From positions 1,038,552-1,102,551 of the forward strand of contig QRDG01000522.1 in NCBI GenBank assembly GCA_012064385.1: DNA of 64,000 bases. The letters are read 5' to 3'. This document shows, one piece after another, positions 63,198 to 64,000 of the stretch; position 1 is the stretch's first letter; the number at the start of each line of letters is the position of its first letter. This DNA comes from Puccinellia tenuiflora (taxonomy: Eukaryota > Streptophyta > Magnoliopsida > Poales > Poaceae). The position numbers and the translations under genes are program-made. The notes under the pieces were generated by a model. The model searched no databases. It was given only the letters and a program-made list of their open reading frames with translations, and was not told the DNA's origin.

Positions 63198-64000
63198 TGA
63201 AAGAACAAGCTATGCCCGGATGTCGCCTAGAGGGGGGGGGGGGGGGTGAATAGGCGATTAAAACTTTTTCTATTTAGGGGCTTGATAATTGCGGAATAAA
63301 ACTAGGTGTTTAAATTAACAAGCCAACAACCTAATTACTAGGCTCACCTATGTGCACCAACAACTTATGCTAAGCAATTAAAGCAACAAGGTGATAGCAA
63401 TATATGAACTTCAAGCACGAAGGCTATCACAATGTAAATTGCATAAGTAAAGATCGGGTATAGAGATAACCGAGGCACGCGGAGACGAGGATGTATTCCC
63501 GAGTTCCTCCTTGTTAAGGGAGTACGTCTCGTTGGAGGGGTGTGAGCTCGCCACAAGAGGCCTACTCAAGATGCCACAAAGGCCTCACCCTATTCTCCGA
63601 TGAACCTCACCCAAGGGATTGGTTCACCTTCCACTATCGGAATCCTTCGGGGCGGATTCCGGAGCCCTTTACAACTTCTTCTTGGGGCACACTCCCACAA
63701 CTCAATTGGGGGCTCCCAAACTCGTGCCGAAGCTTCACAACTCAAAGTCTTCGCGGCACCTCCAAACCGTCTAGGGTACACAATGCACCCAAGAGGCAAC
63801 AAGCTCTTGGGAACACAATGCACCCAAGAGTAACAAGCTCTTCAACGTCGATCTTCACGTATCACCGTGGAGGGAGCAACCCGATGCAACAAATGCAAAA
63901 GGCAAGAGCACACAAAGTGCTCAAATCCTTCACTCCCAAATTCCAACCAAAGCAACTAATGCTATGGAGGGAATAAGAGAGGAAGAACAAAGGGGATGAA
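63198..64000 (-). repeat. 5' LTR of the gag-only element, partial
   Basis: The first 803 plus-strand bases match 54858 onwards almost perfectly, including the G homopolymer (two bases longer here). Substitutions visible are few, for example agctcggg/agatcggg and cacacccac/cactcccac. It continues past the window. Confidence 0.95.

Larger units (their letters stand above)
54858..64000 (-). mobile_element. Young gag-only Copia-type LTR retrotransposon, 5' LTR cut by window end
   Basis: On the minus strand the order is 5' LTR (from beyond 64000 to 63198), primer-binding site (63195-63183), an intact 799-codon gag (63143-60744), 3.4 kb without coding (60743-57351), a polypurine tract (57350-57337), and the 3' LTR (57334-54858). 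The LTR ends are TGAAAG and CTTTCA. The parts of both LTRs visible here differ by about five substitutions in 800 bp. There is no pol, so it is non-autonomous. Its gag is related to that of the truncated Copia element at 40047-46913, a candidate for the type of partner that supplies enzymes. Confidence 0.88.

Overview
The window is nuclear DNA from a large-genome grass, almost certainly a member of the Triticeae (wheat, Aegilops, barley or a relative). Two things show this. There is one intron-bearing grass gene for brassinosteroid synthesis. Everything around it is nested retrotransposon and MITE sequence, including BARE/Angela-type Copia LTRs. I see no bacterial, viral or CRISPR features. 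Species and chromosome cannot be fixed from the sequence alone.

The only intact host gene I can support is on the minus strand, 28631 to 22505. Its eight exons join in phase into a 501-residue cytochrome P450 of the CYP90B (DWARF4) family, the steroid C-22 hydroxylase of brassinosteroid synthesis. A TATA box lies about 230 bp upstream of its ATG. Intron 3 carries a Tourist-type MITE. About 280 bp beyond its stop codon lies a Mutator-like element holding a broken S-domain/lectin receptor-kinase fragment.

Layout. 1-9554: a minus-strand Gypsy element with a very long LTR (3950-9554), its gag split by a 1.8-kb solo LTR (632-2423). 9555-20416: old repeats, with a tRNA-derived SINE (11979-12113), a tandem duplication (13104-13495), LINE reverse transcriptase remnants (16428-16582 and 19085-19860) and a small Helitron (16679-17041). 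20417-22223: the Pack-MULE. 22505-28870: DWARF4. 28870-31852: intergenic DNA with a Stowaway MITE (30227-30527), ending at a G-run and an N that looks like an assembly break. 31853-40046: a BARE/Angela-like Copia element with two LTRs and only a gag gene. It is inserted into an older minus-strand Copia element (40047-46913), whose gag is also interrupted by a LINE-like retroposon (43419-44908). 46914-54857: low-gene DNA with a hAT-type MITE (47970-48126), a poly(A)-tailed retroposon and two related T-rich blocks. 54858-64000: a young minus-strand Copia-type element with an intact 799-residue gag, no pol, and a 5' LTR cut by the window end.

The most interesting material is in the mobile elements. 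Two unrelated, young, gag-only Copia families sit in one window. Arrays of short palindromes lie upstream of the TATA box in three LTR families. The spacer of one gag-only element carries repeated half copies of its own primer-binding site. The Pack-MULE has inverted repeats that extend into captured gene sequence. Boundaries were found by reading target-site duplications and termini by eye; family names are given only where termini or domains support them.
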